Assembly (NCBI RefSeq): GCF_028769735.1
Contig: NW_026992298.1
Coordinates: 1-64,000 of the forward strand
Length of the DNA stretch: 64,000 bases
Source: Zonotrichia leucophrys gambelii
Lineage: Eukaryota; Chordata; Aves; Passeriformes; Passerellidae
Direction of reading: 5' to 3'
Position 1 is the stretch's first letter; the number at the start of each line of letters is the position of its first letter. Under the pieces are notes generated by a model that did not search any database, had not been told where the DNA came from, and saw nothing but the letters and a program-made list of their open reading frames with translations. A program made the position numbers and the translations under genes. Shown here one piece after another: positions 22,684-34,766 of this stretch.

Positions 22684-23875
22684 ACAGCTGGCCAATTTCT
22701 ACAAATCACTTGTAATAAAAGTTAACTTTGATAATTCTTGTTGTTTTCATTTTGAAAATTTTTGTCTGTGTTTTAGTTTCTTAATCTTCTCCACAAAGAT
22801 ATGCCAATGTTTGTGCCTTTTCTCATTTTGCTTCTCTCCACATTCCCTGTGGCCACAGACTGTGTCAATGAGGGGCTGCATTCTTGGTGGCTTTAAAGGA
22901 CCTAAAGGATCTCCCAGCAAAGTTTTCTGCAGAGATGCCCTTGTGTTGCCTTCTCTGGAGCTGCAGCAGCAATGTCTGTTTGCAGAGCTGGGGACAGATC
23001 AGTGCTGGCCCAGCAGCTGTGCACAGCAGCAGCAGCACTTGGTGTTGCCAGTGCTGCTGCCGTGGCCCTGCCCCGCTGCCCTGGTGGCCCTGGTGTTGCT
23101 GCAGGGCCTGAGTGCTCTCGGGGCCGGGCACAGCCCTGGGGGTGGCAGTGCCGGGGCTGCAGCAGGGACAGGCCATGGGCACTGCTGGGGCAGCGCTGAC
23201 ACCTCAGCCCAGGGCCTGGGGGCTCCAGGCTCCTTGCCCAGGCTCTCTCAAGAACACGCCCAGGCCAATGCTCAGCACAGAAAACCCCCATGAGCAGCCC
23301 CAGGCTGGCCGTGGGCAGGCTGGGGGCAAACAGCATGGCTGGGGCTCTGCAAGGGCCCTGGGGCAGACGGGAAGGAGCAGCAGAGCAGGGGCTGATACAT
23401 CCAGGTGAGCTGGACAGGCCAGGGTAGCATCCCAGAGCGTCCTCATGGAGCTGCCAACAACATCCCCCCTCTGCAGCCCTGGCCTCTCCCCCAGCTCACA
23501 CAGGTGCCCCATCCTTGCAGGCACAGACACGGCAGCACTGGCTCAGCAGCCCCTGTTTGCATTGCACACAGCAGGGGGAGCACCCCCATGCTGTTGGTGT
23601 GGGGACATGAACCTGAGGGAGCACAAATGCCATCAGCCCCTGGGGCCACCAAGGGCTGGGGGACACCAGGGAAACCACTCAGCTTTGTCCTGGCCTTTTG
23701 CAGTCAGCCAGAATGTTTGTTCCCATCAGCTGGGAGTTTCCTGTCCCACTGCAGACACTGTTGCTCAGAGCCAGGGCTGCCTGGCAGCCACTCCCAAACT
23801 GCACTGAGCATTTCCTTTTCTTTACCTTTGCTTTCTTTACTCCTCTAGCTTCATATTTCTTCCTCTTGCCCACCC
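22684..23875 (+). other. 3' flank of OR cassette B
   Basis: Shared with cassette A (7,837-9,025). No gene is supported. The stretch at 23,680-23,875 is present in A but missing from the matching place in the right arm, where extra CR1 sequence stands instead. Confidence 0.55.
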
Positions 23876-24275
23876 CAGGGGGCCCAGAACTGGACACAGC
23901 ATTCGAGGTGCTGCCCAACCAGTGCTGATCACAGGGAAGGAATCCCTGCCCAGCTCCTGCTGGTCACACCATTCTTGATGCAGGCCAGGAGCAATTGGCC
24001 TTCTTGCCCACCTGGCCACACTGCTGGCTCATGTCTAGCCTGCTGTCCATCAGTCCCTGCAGGTCCCTTTCTGACTGGCTGCTCTCCAGCCACTCTGTTG
24101 CCAACCTGTAGTGCTGCAGGGGTTGATGTGGCCGAAGTGCAGGACCTGGCATTTGGACATGTTAAACCTCACCTTGTTTGGTTTGCGCCCTGGATCCAGC
24201 CTGTCCAGGGCCCTGTGCAGAGCCCTCCTACCCTCCAGCAGATTAAACTCGCACCCAACTTTGTGTCAGCACAGT
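23876..24275 (-). mobile_element. CR1 LINE fragment (cassette copy)
   Basis: Same C-terminal ORF2 fragment as at 9,026-9,425, decayed by frameshifts. It is part of the OR cassette duplication. Confidence 0.72.
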
Positions 24276-24455
24276 TCTCCAGGGTGTTCCAATGGTCTCC
24301 ATGGTTCCATGGGGCCTTCCAGTGTCACAATGTCCCTTTGGTTCCATAGGACCCCTTGGTGTCACAAAGTCCCTTGGATCTTTAGCCCTGCAGTGTCACA
24401 ATGGCCCTTGGTCCCCCAAGGCCCTGAAGTGTCACAGTGGATCCTTGGTTCCATG
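24276..24455 (+). repeat. 37-bp satellite, four to five units
   Basis: Units with GGTTCCAT, GGGGCC and AGTGTCACAA at about 37-bp spacing, placed between two CR1 pieces as in cassette A. Confidence 0.75.
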
Positions 24456-26514
24456 AATCATAGAATCACAGAATTTCTAGGTTGGAAGAGACCTTGAAGA
24501 TCATCGAGTCCAACCCATGTTCTAACACTTCAACTAGAGCATGGCATCAAGTGCCACATCCAGTCTTCCCTTAAACACATGGAGGGATGGTGACTCCACC
24601 ACCTCCCTGGGTCGATGATTCCAGTATTACCACTCTTTCTGTGAAAAATTTCCTCCTTAATTCTAGCCTGTATCTCTCTTGGCGCAACTTGAGACTGTGT
24701 CCTCTTGTTCTGTCTGTTGTTGCCCGGAGAAAGAGACCGACCCCCAGCTCACCACAGCCACCCTTCAGGAAGTTGAAGAGGGTGATAAGATCACCTCTGA
24801 GTCTCCTTTTCTCCAGGCTGAACAACCCCAGCTCCCTCAGTCGTTCTTCATACGGCTTGTGCTCCAAGCCCCTCACCAGCCTCTTGCTCTCCTTTGGACA
24901 TGCTCAAGCATCTCAACGTCCCTCCTAAACTGAGGGGCTCAGAACTGGACGCAATACTCAAGGTGTGGCCTCACCAGTGCTGAGTACAGGGGAAGAATGA
25001 CCTCCCTGCTCCTGCTGGCCACACCATTCCTGATGCTGGCCAGGATGCCATTGGCCTTCTTGGCCACCACGGCACTCTGCTGGCTCATGTTCAGCCGACT
25101 GTCAACCAGCACCCCCAGGTCCCTTTCCTCCTGAGCACTGTCCAGCCACACCGTCCCCAGCCTATAACGTTGCAGGGGGTTATTGTGGCCAAAGTGCAGG
25201 ACTCGGCACTTGGACTTATTGAACTTCATCCCATTAGATTTTGCCCATACATCCAACCGTTCCAAATCCCTCTGCAAAGCCCTCCCTCCCTCTAACAGAT
25301 CAACACACACCCCCAGCTTAGTGTCATCTGCAAATTTGCTAATGAAACACTCTAAACCCTCATCCATGTTCACAGTAAAAATATTAAACAGAACTGGCCC
25401 CAGCACAGACCCCTGAGGGACACGACTGGTGACTGGCCACCAGCTGGATGCAGCACCATTCACCATCACTCTCTGGGCCCGGCCAAGCAGCCAGTTCCTA
25501 ACCCAGCAAAGTGTGCTCCTGTCCAAGCCATGGCCTGCCAGCTTGTCTAGGAGTATGCTGTGGCAGACAGTGTCAAAGGCCTTGCTGAAATCCAAATAAA
25601 CAACATCTGCAGCCTTCCCTGCATCCACTAGGCGGGTTACCTGGTCATAGAAGGCGACCAGGTTGGTTAAATATGACCTACCCCTCCTAAACCCATGCTG
25701 GCTGGGTCTGATACCCTGGCCATCCTGTTAATTCTTTGTGAGGGCACTTAATATTAACTCTTTCATTATTTTGCCAGGAACTGAGGTCAGGCTGACTGGT
25801 CTATAATTACCAGGATCCTCCTTTGCACCCTTTTTGTGAATGGGTATCACATTGGCCAGCTTCCAGTCATCCAGAACCTCACCAGTGAGCCAGGACTGTT
25901 GGTAAGTGATGGAGAGTGGCTTTGCAATCTCATTTGCCAGCTCTCTCATTACCCTGGGGTGGATCCCATCTGGTCCCATAGATTTATGAATATCTAAGCA
26001 TTTCAGTAGTTGTATGACTGCCTCCTCTTGGATAACGGGGGGACCATTCTGCTCCCTGACACCATCAACCAGCCCAGGCAGGCAAGTATCTTGAGAGCGA
26101 GTCATCTTCCCACTAAAAACTGAGGCAAAGTAGGCATTAAGCACTTCTGCCTTCTCCTCATCTGCAGATACTAAGTTCCCTCCTTTGCCCAATAAAGAAC
26201 AAAGGCTGGTCTTGCCCTTCCTTGTAGCATAAATGTATTTGCTAAGACATTTTTTATTATCCTTTACAGAAATCGCCATTCTAAGTTCAAACTGAGTTTT
26301 GGCCTGCCTAATTTTTTGTCTGCATGCTCTAGCAGCCTTCTTGAACACTTCCTTAGAGACCTGACCCTCTTTCCAACGCTGATACATCCTCTTTTTATTC
26401 CTAAGTTCCTCCAAAACCTCCTTGCCCAGCCAGGCTGGATATTTACCCCATTGACTGATCTTTTGGCACACAGGGACAGTCTGTTCTTGTCACATTTCTT
26501 GTCACAATCTTCTG
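24456..26514 (-). mobile_element. CR1 LINE, ~2-kb 3' portion with most of the RT domain
   Basis: The low-coordinate end is the CR1 3' tail (GAATCATAGAATCACAGAAT). On the reverse strand two long frames survive. Positions 25,728-26,471 cover the linker and start of the reverse transcriptase (KSMGPDGIHPRVMRELA, NYRPVSLTSVPGK). Positions 24,939-25,628 cover the rest ([16 protein letters not shown] and the catalytic FADD in [13 protein letters not shown]). A further frame holds the C-terminal tail with [12 protein letters not shown] (24,571-24,876). A frame break lies near 25,640-25,730, so it is not active. The 5' end, endonuclease included, is missing, the usual 5' truncation. The inverted partner is at 59,943-61,874. 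Confidence 0.9.
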
Positions 26515-27112
26515 CCACATTTCCCCAGCACAGGCACTCCTGTGTGCACACAGACACAAAGAGTCAGTGCAAGGCACCTGTGAGAAATTCCCCTGAGGGC
26601 AGGAAATGCTCCCTGTGGATCCTTTGGCATCTCCCCAGTGGACAAAGGGTTGAGCCTGGAGGAGTGGGGGGATCGGCCCAGGCTCCATCGTTGTTCGGGA
26701 TCCCCGAGTGCAGCAAACGGGAGAGTTCCCAGCTGGGAGAGGCCCCACTCAATGGGAGTCGCTGGCCCAGGAGAGCTCCAAGGGCTCCTTTTGGAGCGCT
26801 GTTTGCAGGGCCCCAAGAGAGGGGCTTCAGTCCCAGCAATGGTTCATCCTGGCTGCACTTGGCACCAACAGCTTTCTTTGGCAGTGTGAGAACAGGGATG
26901 TTGTGCCACTGAGGGAACAGAAACAGCTCCCAGGGCCGCTGCTAAAGGAACCAGGAGCTGGTTGGGCAGCAGCAGTGCCTGGAGCAGACAGTGTTTGTGA
27001 TGAGCTGCAGAGGAGCTGAGCCCAGGGGCTGTTGGCCAAGGCCGAGCCCCAAGGAGCATTTCTCAGCTGGCAGGATGGCCTGAGAAGGGGAGGGGGGAAT
27101 GCAGCAGCACAG
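26515..27112. other. Unclassified block shared by both arms
   Basis: GC-rich DNA repeated in reverse at 59,345-59,942. Long overlapping frames exist on both strands but none looks like a known protein. I see nothing further. Confidence 0.45.
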
Positions 27113-28010
27113 GGCCCATGGAACCAAGGGACCATTGTGACACTGTGGGGCCTCATGGAATCATGGAGAGCACTGTGACATTGCTGGGCCTCATGGAACC
27201 AAGGGGATTGTACTGACGTTGTGTGACTCCATGGAATGTAGGGATCATTGTGATACAGCAAGACCTAATGGAGCCAAAGGTCCATTGTGACATTGCAAGT
27301 CCTTATGTAATCATGGAGAGGCCATTGTGACACTTCACAGCCTCATGGAACCAAGGGGCCATTGTGACACTCTGGGGCACCTTGGAGCCAAGAAGATCAT
27401 TGTTACACTGAGGGAACTCATGGAATCATGGACATCATTTTGACACTAAGAGGATCCATGGAATAAGGAAAGCATTGTGGCACTGTGAGGCCTCATGGGA
27501 CCAGTGAGACCATTGTGACCCTGGGGGTCACCACAGAACCAAGAGGACTATTTAGATACTGTGGGGCCTCATGAAACCAAGAGGCCTTTGTGACACTGCA
27601 CGGCTGCATGGAGCCAAAGGTCTATTGTGACATTGCAGGGCCTCCTGTGATCAATGGACCATTGTGAGACTGTGGAGCCAAAGGAGACCATTGTGACACT
27701 GCAAACCTCCAGGGTCTAAAGGTCCATTGTGACATTGCAGGGTTCATGGAACAGAGGAGTCCTGTGACATTGTGGGGCTTGGGGAACCATGGAGACCATT
27801 GTGACACTGCAAGCCCCATGGAATCAGTGGGACCTTTGTGAAACCTGGGAGCCACTGTGACACGGTGGGATCCCATCGAACAAGGGGTCCATTGTGACAT
27901 TTCAGGTCTTCTTGTAATCAAGGAGCCATTGTGGCAGTGTGGAGCCCCACAGAACCAAGGCACCATTGTGACACTTCAGGGCCCCATAAAAACAAAGGAA
28001 TACAGTACAG
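27113..28010 (-). repeat. 37-bp satellite, ~24 units
   Basis: Long degenerate array; unit starts (CATGGAACCA) fall at 27,117, 27,154 and 27,192, i.e. 37-38 bp apart, each followed by ATTGTGACACT and GGGCCT. The uninterrupted site for the LTR present in the other arm is at 27782-27787. Confidence 0.88.
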
Positions 28011-28385
28011 GTCTGGCTGGTTTGACCTCCCAAGAGGTCAGGCTGACCTTGGCATGTTGAGGGTCTCATCCACAATTGAAACAGTGGTGCTCCGTGCTTT
28101 CCTTCCTATGGAAAAGATCTGACATTCTGCTCCAGGCACATATGGCCAGAATTGGAGTTTCACCTCCAAATTTCCTTATATCCAGGGATTGTTCCCATAG
28201 GAATATTGCCAGGACAAGTCTGGCTGGCAGTGGTTTCATGAGGGTCACCTCTCATCTGTTCCCAAAACACTTGGCAAGATGCCTGTGCTTTCCTTCCTAT
28301 GGAAAAGAGCTGTCCTTCTCGGCCAGGTGCCCATGGCCAGAATTGGGATTTCACGTCCAACATTGTCTTACTGTGGCAGACTGGA
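28011..28385 (+). repeat. ~185-bp tandem repeat, two units
   Basis: Two units marked by GTGCTTTCCTTCCTATGGAA at ~28,093 and ~28,283. Joined to the 37-bp array through a conserved boundary (GGTCAGGCTGACCTTGGCATG), as at 3,750. Confidence 0.8.
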
Positions 28386-31300
28386 GAAGATTTTTGGCTT
28401 GAAACTTTTAGTGTGTGTGGGAGGAAGGGGCAGGTCCAGCCTTGCCCTGCCCTGGAACCCTGGCCCTACCCTACCCTGGAACCCCAATCCCCCCAGAGCC
28501 TCTATCCCAGCCCAGCAGTGGCTGCCAGTCCCTGGCACAGCACAGGCAATGCTCCACAGCCACCTCTGGAGCCCCAGCCCAGATCCTGAGGGACCAAATG
28601 ACACCAAGTCCCATCTGGGGGAGGGGCCCAGGAAGACCAAGGGGTATTGAAGGCTGACCACAAGGCAAGCACACATCTTGACCCTGCCTCCTCTTGAAAT
28701 TTCCATCTGAACTGTGCTTGAATCCAGGAGTTGGTAGCTGTGTGTGTGCTTCTCTGTATCTTTTTAATCTTTCTTTCTTTCTGTGTCTTCTGATCCCTTA
28801 CTCTTGCAAATATTGAGTAACTTAAAATTGAATGAGATAGGAGTTTGTGAAGTTGAATGAGTCAAAGTAATGTTTTCAGAAGCCTCTTTGATTGATTAAA
28901 TGCTGTATTAAACCTTTTGCCAAGTTTCTCTTATTTTCCAAGTTCCCAGTAAAGGCGGTTTGGTTGTTTAACCTCTTGAAGATCTCTTGTCAGTATTTCT
29001 CCAGTACATGCAACTCAGGGTACACAAACAATTGTAATTCCTTTTAAATGTCTCCTTGAGAGAGTTGTTCGGGGGATGGCAGTCAGGGCTTGTGTGTCCT
29101 GCTTGGCCCAGCCCAGGCAGGGCTTTCCCAGCCACATTCCACACTCCATTGCCCAGCTGGAGCCGCTGGTGCCTCTGAGTTGTGCTGCCCCAGCCCCAGG
29201 GACGCTCTCCTTGTCTGCCCATTCCCCCACGGTCTCTGGGCAGGGATGGCCTCAGTGGGGGCTGCTGCTGGATTTTCCTGCTCCAGAGGCTTGTTCAGCC
29301 TTTAGCTCTTGAGTGCAGGAATTCAATGTCCCAGGGCTCATTAACATTCAGAACACCTTAACAACCAAAGCCTCTGGGAGTAATTTGATTTAATTTTCAA
29401 ATTTTTTGCGGTTAATTAGATGAATTCCAGTAGCGTATTCAAGTTGAATAGATTCTATTTAAAGAGACAGTGAGAAAAGATTTCCTAGGTCCAAATTAGG
29501 TTTCTTCGCCCTGTTAATTTATTGATACGTGTAATCTCCAGCTGACACTGAATCCAAGTACCTCCTCATGCAGTTGGAATAGATATGAAAATCAAGACCC
29601 TTCATGGCTGACAATCAATCAGACTCTGTCCCTACCCCCACCCCACCATTTCCCCCATCCAAGCCCTGGCACTCAGAGCAGCCTTGTGCAAATCTGAGCT
29701 CCCTCCAGCCCAGGCTGCACCTGCAGCTTTCAGCTCCTTGGCTCCAACTCCCACCTGCTTTCCTTGGAGAAGGAGCTTCCCAAGACACAGAGGGATGTTC
29801 ATTTCTTATCAGCCAACAAAGCCAAGGGAAGGCACAGCTCCATCAAATGCCAAAGTCATTTCTCTGCTGGATACTAAATCCTCTTTCCACAGCAGACAGT
29901 CTCAGAGCAATGGAAAACACCTTCTGTGTCCAGCACAAATCCCAAGGTCCCCCCAAACCCTCCCTGCCCCGATTCTGCCCAGATTTGCTCTTTGCACCCA
30001 CGAGTCACAGGCTGAAGTCAGGAGTTCCCTCCATGCCCAGTGGGAAGAAATGAGAGAAAGGGGATGAAGAGCTCTCCTGTGCAGAGCCAAGGTCCAAGTG
30101 CAGCCCTTGCAGTGGGAACCACAACTCATCAGGTTTGTGTCCTTTGGGGTCAGGGCCTGGTGACACTCAGAGGCACAGAAAGGTTTATTGCCAACAAACA
30201 CAAGTTGAACATTAGAACAGTTTAATAACCATCACAGCTTTCCCTCAGCTCTCTTTGATGTCTCAGCAGCTTCTGACATGTCCACCATCTCCCAGGGATT
30301 TCTGTATAGGAAGAGTTTTAGACAAAGACATAGGAAAAGGAATTGTAGTATAGTTATAAATTTAATTAGGATTTTGAGTAATGTGATATTTATTTCAATT
30401 TCAGAAATATTGAGGAACGTCCTGAAGTTCAAAGCATGAACCCAATCAGTTGCGAGGCACTCAAATGACCAGAAAGCATCTGGAGGAGGAAATCTGGGAG
30501 AAATGGAAGGGAAATAGATCCAGCTGGTCAAGTGATGTCCTTCGACATGGCCATTTATCCAGGAGACCTGGAAACATCTGAAAGAAGGAGTGTCATGAAA
30601 TATTAGACTGAATATTGGATGGCAAAGGCAGAGGGGAAGATCAGTATTTCTTCTCCTGCCATCACTAAAAGGATCCAGTAGATCCAGGAAATTCCTGTTC
30701 CTGATGGGAAAAATTTGCCATTTCTTAAAAGTATTTAAATGACCTAGATAATAAAAATATGCTTGTATATTATGAGACCAGTGGTGTTAAAACCTGTGCC
30801 CCTTTCCAGGCAGACATCACTTGTGTGCCCATGAACAGGCAGTGCCACTTGTGCCCTGAGGTGTGCCCCATGGCCTCCCTGCTGGGCAGCCTCTGCCAGC
30901 TCCTGCAGAGCCCCTGGCACCTGTGGGGCTGCACAGACAGCCCTGCCCCGGGCTCTGCCAGCCTCTGGGCCAGCAGAGAGGCAGCCAGGGCTGGCCATGG
31001 CTGGGAACAGGCCCTGAGCCCCGCAGGAGGATGGAGCTGGGCCACAGCCAAACTCAGCCCAGGCCAAAGCTGGGCTCAGCAGCAAGGGCTGCCCACACAT
31101 GAGGACAGGGGCTGGCACTGACAAATGTCCTGAGCCCCCTCCCTGCCCTGTCCATGCCACCCAGGGCACAGAGCAGCCTCCTCTCTGGGCCACTTGCCTG
31201 TTTGCAATGCCTTGCACAGGTGCTGGCCCTGCCCCACAAGGCCTGGCCTGAGTCCTGCCCCTGCACGCTCAGCCAGGCTGAGATGGACACTGATGGTTTC

Positions 31301-32262
31301 TGGGCCAGGCTCTCGGAGCCCAGCCCAGCTCCCTGCAAGCTCTGCCAGCTGCCCTGAGCTCTGGGCAGCACCAAGGGCCTCTCCCCAGCCCAGCCCAGCC
31401 GGCCCCACAGCTCTGCTCAGGCCAGGCTGCTCTGGGCACTGCCCCACGGCCTCAGCCCCTGGCAAGGGCACAGCAGCAGCTGCAGCTGCCACGGGACTCA
31501 GCCCCAGCCATGGGGGAAGGTGCTTGGCCAAGGCCAAAGGAGGCTCCCTGGCTGCCCTGCTCCCCTCGGGCTGAGGTGCTGAGAGCTCTGCAGCCCCTGC
31601 TGCCATCCCATCTGCCCAGGGCCTTCAAGGGCCTCGGCCTTGGGGCCTTCAAGAGCTGCTCCTGCTCCAGGCCCAGGGCCCATCCCAGAGCTGGGGCAGC
31701 CACAAAGCTGTGCCCATTTCTGTTCTTTGCTGCTCTAATGGGGATGGATCCTCAGCCACTTGGAGGCCGATGATGAATTTTACTGCTCCAGAGGCCTCTT
31801 TGTTCTTGAGCTTCTCCGTTCAGGAATTCAGTTAGAAAAGCTCATAAATATTTGTTCAGAATACCAAAACAAGACAAGTCTCTGGGAATCATTGAAGTTT
31901 TCAATTTTTTGTGGTTAATTAGTCACATTTTAAAAGTGTATTCAAAATGAATATACCGTATTGAAAACAATAAAGAGAGAACTGTTTTGTTCTGTTTAGT
32001 TGTCTTTTCCAGTTTTGGTTGATATCAGCAATGTCCAATTTATATTGGCCCCCAACACCTTCTAATGCATTTTGAACAGATATGAAAATCAAGACTCCTC
32101 ATGGCGGACAATCAATGCTGGTGTCCATGCCAACCACCCCTGGCAAGGGGTCTCCATGGAGCTGCCAAGGGACTGACCACAGCAACGAGGGCTGGTGATG
32201 ATTGCCATGGAAACTGACCATAGCAACAGGGTCCTGGTGATGGTTGCCCGCTAAGGGTCAGA
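28386..32262. other. Left-arm spacer without a supported gene
   Basis: Mirrored in the right arm (50,935-56,390 minus its insertions). It holds a (CCCTA)n-like patch near 28,465, AT-rich DNA at 28,740-29,000, 29,340-29,600, 30,230-30,750 and 31,800-32,100, and GC-rich patches at 29,080-29,330, 29,640-30,170 and 30,780-31,750. The GC-rich patches give open frames of 100-190 codons on both strands, with low-complexity composition and no recognised domain. I annotate no gene here. Confidence 0.5.
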
Positions 32263-32590
32263 TTTGTCAGAGGTCCTCAGAGAGGTTCCATGGGGACGTT
32301 CCAAGAGTCTCCAGGCTGTTCCAGAGCTGGAATGTCACAGCCACAGACAGGGGCTCCATGGAGACCTGCCAGGCATTTCTGGGGACTGTAAAGGGCCGTA
32401 TGGTCAGAGGCAGTCACAGCCATTCCATGGTGACATCCCAGGAGACCTTGGGCTGCAAAGGCACTGATCTGTCACAGACACTCACGGGGGCTCCACGGTG
32501 ACATCCCAGGAGTCCCCAGGCTGCCAAAGAGCTGGGATGTCCCAGACACTCACAGGGGTTCATGTCATGGGCACAGTGAGACCTTCAGGC
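32263..32590 (-). repeat. 68-bp tandem repeat, ~5 units (left arm)
   Basis: Units contain TCCATGG.GAC, CCAGG, and GTCACAG about every 68 bp. Exact counting is easier in the mirrored copy at 50,640-50,932, where successive units measure 68, 68, 69 and 68 bp. Confidence 0.8.
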
Positions 32591-32807
32591 AAAATTTATT
32601 AGGGAAACTCCTGTTGGGTCACAACGTGCAGAAAGGATTCCCAATAGCCCCCACAGATGCCCAACATCACCACTGAATCACAGATGGCACAGACTCAGAT
32701 CAGAAGGCTAAGGGCTGAAAGCCACCTGTTTTTTCAATCCTCTTCTTTTAGACCTTAGTTTGCTACAGGTGGACCTCACTGGTCCTTTAATCCACATCCT
32801 TCACATG

Positions 32808-34147
32808 TGTCATGGTTTGGGCCTGGCACAGAGCCAGTGCCCCCATGAGAATACCCTCTCCCTGGTATCTGCTGTGAGATGTGACCAGGAATAAGCAAAA
32901 CAGGCTCCAGCTTAAACATAAAGAAAACTTTATTACCTAAACTACAAGAAAAGAAGGAAAAACTATAGGAGGGAAAAAAAATTGAAAACCTTACAAAAAA
33001 GCACTTTCCTCCTCCCCAACCACCAAAATTTCCCAATCCGATACATTCCCCCAAATCACCAACTGCCCAGCCTGGCACCACCCTTTAGTATACTCAAACT
33101 TCAGTCCATGAAGAGGAGAGGAGTCCTTCTTGTTCCATAGCTTCGTCTGGAAACACGCTGAAATCTCTGTGCTTCCAATGTCACTCGGCACCGCCTGGAA
33201 AGTTCTTTTGCCGCTTGTGACATCTTCCTTCCATGCCCAGTGCTCTCACCACTGTGCATGGACCAGAGCTGCTTTTAGGGTTGTCTTTTAAGGATGCCTT
33301 GTCTCACTCCAAAAAGGCACAGTCTCTGCTTTGGGACATCTGTCCTCCCCATTTTTTTCCAATCCCCTGGGGCCGAGGGGTCCCCTACGATGAACCCTCC
33401 TGGTTCTGAGGCACTGCTTCCCTCTAAGTGCAGTCTCTGTGTCACAGGAATAAAACTGAGTCTATGGCTACACAAGAAAAGTCCAGCCAAAAGGCCACTC
33501 CAATCATCTCTCTCCCCACTCCGTCAGTCGTCTCCACATCCTTCGGGCCAGGTCCTTGTCTCATCTCATCTCTTATCTCCCTTCTTATTCAGCTCCGAGG
33601 AGGATCAGCATTTTTACAAGGTCCCAATCATGTAAGAAAGGGGTTAAAACTTCAGTCTCTGTCTGTCCCGGAACTCCGGCACTCCTACATCGCTGCTGCT
33701 CCAGCCGGCACCTCCTCGCTGCAATTCCCCCCCCTTTCTTCCTCCTGGGCCGGCCGCTATCAAATTCAGACACCATCTCTCTCTCTCTCTCTCTCTCTCT
33801 TGGGGGGAGGAATGGCTGCCCGATGGCTGTCTCTTGGGGCTCCTCCACCCTTCCATCCTCAGGGGCCTCCTCACCCCCTATCTCTGTCCAGGCCCAGGCC
33901 TACCACATGGCTGCCCCTCCGCGGCCCAGCAGCAGCAGCTGGACGAGGCAGGGCGATCTGACCTCTTTCCCTTGAAGTCCCAAAAGAGCCTCTCAGGGCC
34001 GAAGCTCTGTTTTTTAACCCCTGTGTGTTCTCGGAGGGGTGTCCAAACCCCACTGGCTACACCAGGTGCCAATATCAAAATTCAAGCACCCATTGTTTTG
34101 ACCACAGCATCCCAGAATTCCCACTTCTTCCTGGTCAAACCACCACA
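32808..34147 (-). mobile_element. Solo LTR (1,340 bp), reverse copy
   Basis: Same family as 18,163-19,496, reversed: it begins TGTCATGGTTTG and ends CAAACCACCACA, where two bases of the terminal inverted repeat have changed. The polyadenylation signal appears as TTTATT near 32,930. CACATG occurs just before and again across the far edge, so a 4-5 bp target duplication is possible but overlaps the LTR end. It lies exactly where the left inverted-repeat arm stops and OR cassette C begins. A (CT)n tract sits at 33,776-33,801. Confidence 0.8.
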
Positions 34148-34766
34148 CATGGCCAGCCTGGGGCTGGTCACAGTGCTGAGCATTGGCCTGGGTGTGTTCT
34201 TGAGAGAGCCTGGGCAAGGAGCCTGGAGCCCCCAGGGCCTGGCCTGAGGCGTCAGCGCTGCCCCAGCAGTGCCCATGGCCTGTCCCTGCTGCAGCCTCGG
34301 CACTGCCACCCCCAGGGCTGTGCCTGGCCCTGAGAGTACTCAGGCCCTACAGCAACACCAGGGCCACCAGGGCAGCGGGGCAGGGCCACGGCAGCAGCAC
34401 TGGCAACACCAAGTGCTGCTACTGCTGGGCCCAGCTGCTGGGCCAGCACTGATCTGCCCCAGCTCTGCACACAGACATTGCTGCTGCAGCTCCAGAGAAC
34501 GCAACAAAAGGGCATCTCTGCAGAAAACTCTGCTGGGTGATCCTTTAGTTCCTTTAAAGCCACCAGGAGCGCAGCCCCTCATTGACACAGTCTGTGGGCT
34601 CAGGGAAGGCGGAGAGAAAGAAAATGAGAAACGGCCCAAACACTCATATTTAATTATGGACACTATGAAAAACCTAAAAAAAAGGGGAAAAAAACCACAA
34701 CCAAACCAACAAGAAATATCAAAAATTACTTTTATTACAAGTGATTTGCAAACACTGCCCAGTAGT
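34148..34766 (-). other. 3' flank of OR cassette C, truncated by LTR
   Basis: Reverse match to the OR A flank from ~7,837 to ~8,455, where it is cut by the LTR edge. Contains the OR C polyadenylation signal (TTTATT, 34731-34736, read in reverse) and no gene. Confidence 0.65.

Larger units (their letters stand above)
22233..32807 (+). repeat. Large inverted repeat, left arm
   Basis: Mirrors 50,380-64,000. Matching blocks, in mirrored order, are OR B/OR D, the OR 3' flank, CR1, the 37-bp satellite, a second CR1, the block at 26,515-27,112 (59,345-59,942), the 37-bp and 185-bp satellites, the spacer at 28,386-32,250 (50,940-56,390) and the 68-bp array. The left limit given is the position that pairs with the window's right end, so the arm may be longer. 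The inner limit is the reverse LTR at 32,808. Identity is high but visibly below that of a recently homogenised palindrome. Confidence 0.85.

Noticed and set aside
27113..28010. Possible CRISPR-like array because of regular short repeats
   Set aside because: Degenerate 37-bp head-to-tail satellite with no unique spacers, in a vertebrate genome.
28460..28480. CCCTA repeats as telomere sequence
   Set aside because: Only three units, CCCTA rather than CCCTAA, within the spacer; not telomeric.
30744..31606. Long overlapping frames on both strands (also mirrored at 51,584-52,452)
   Set aside because: GC-rich low-complexity translation with open frames in opposite strands, no domain, no consistent start, and no sign of frame conservation that the arm duplication does not explain.
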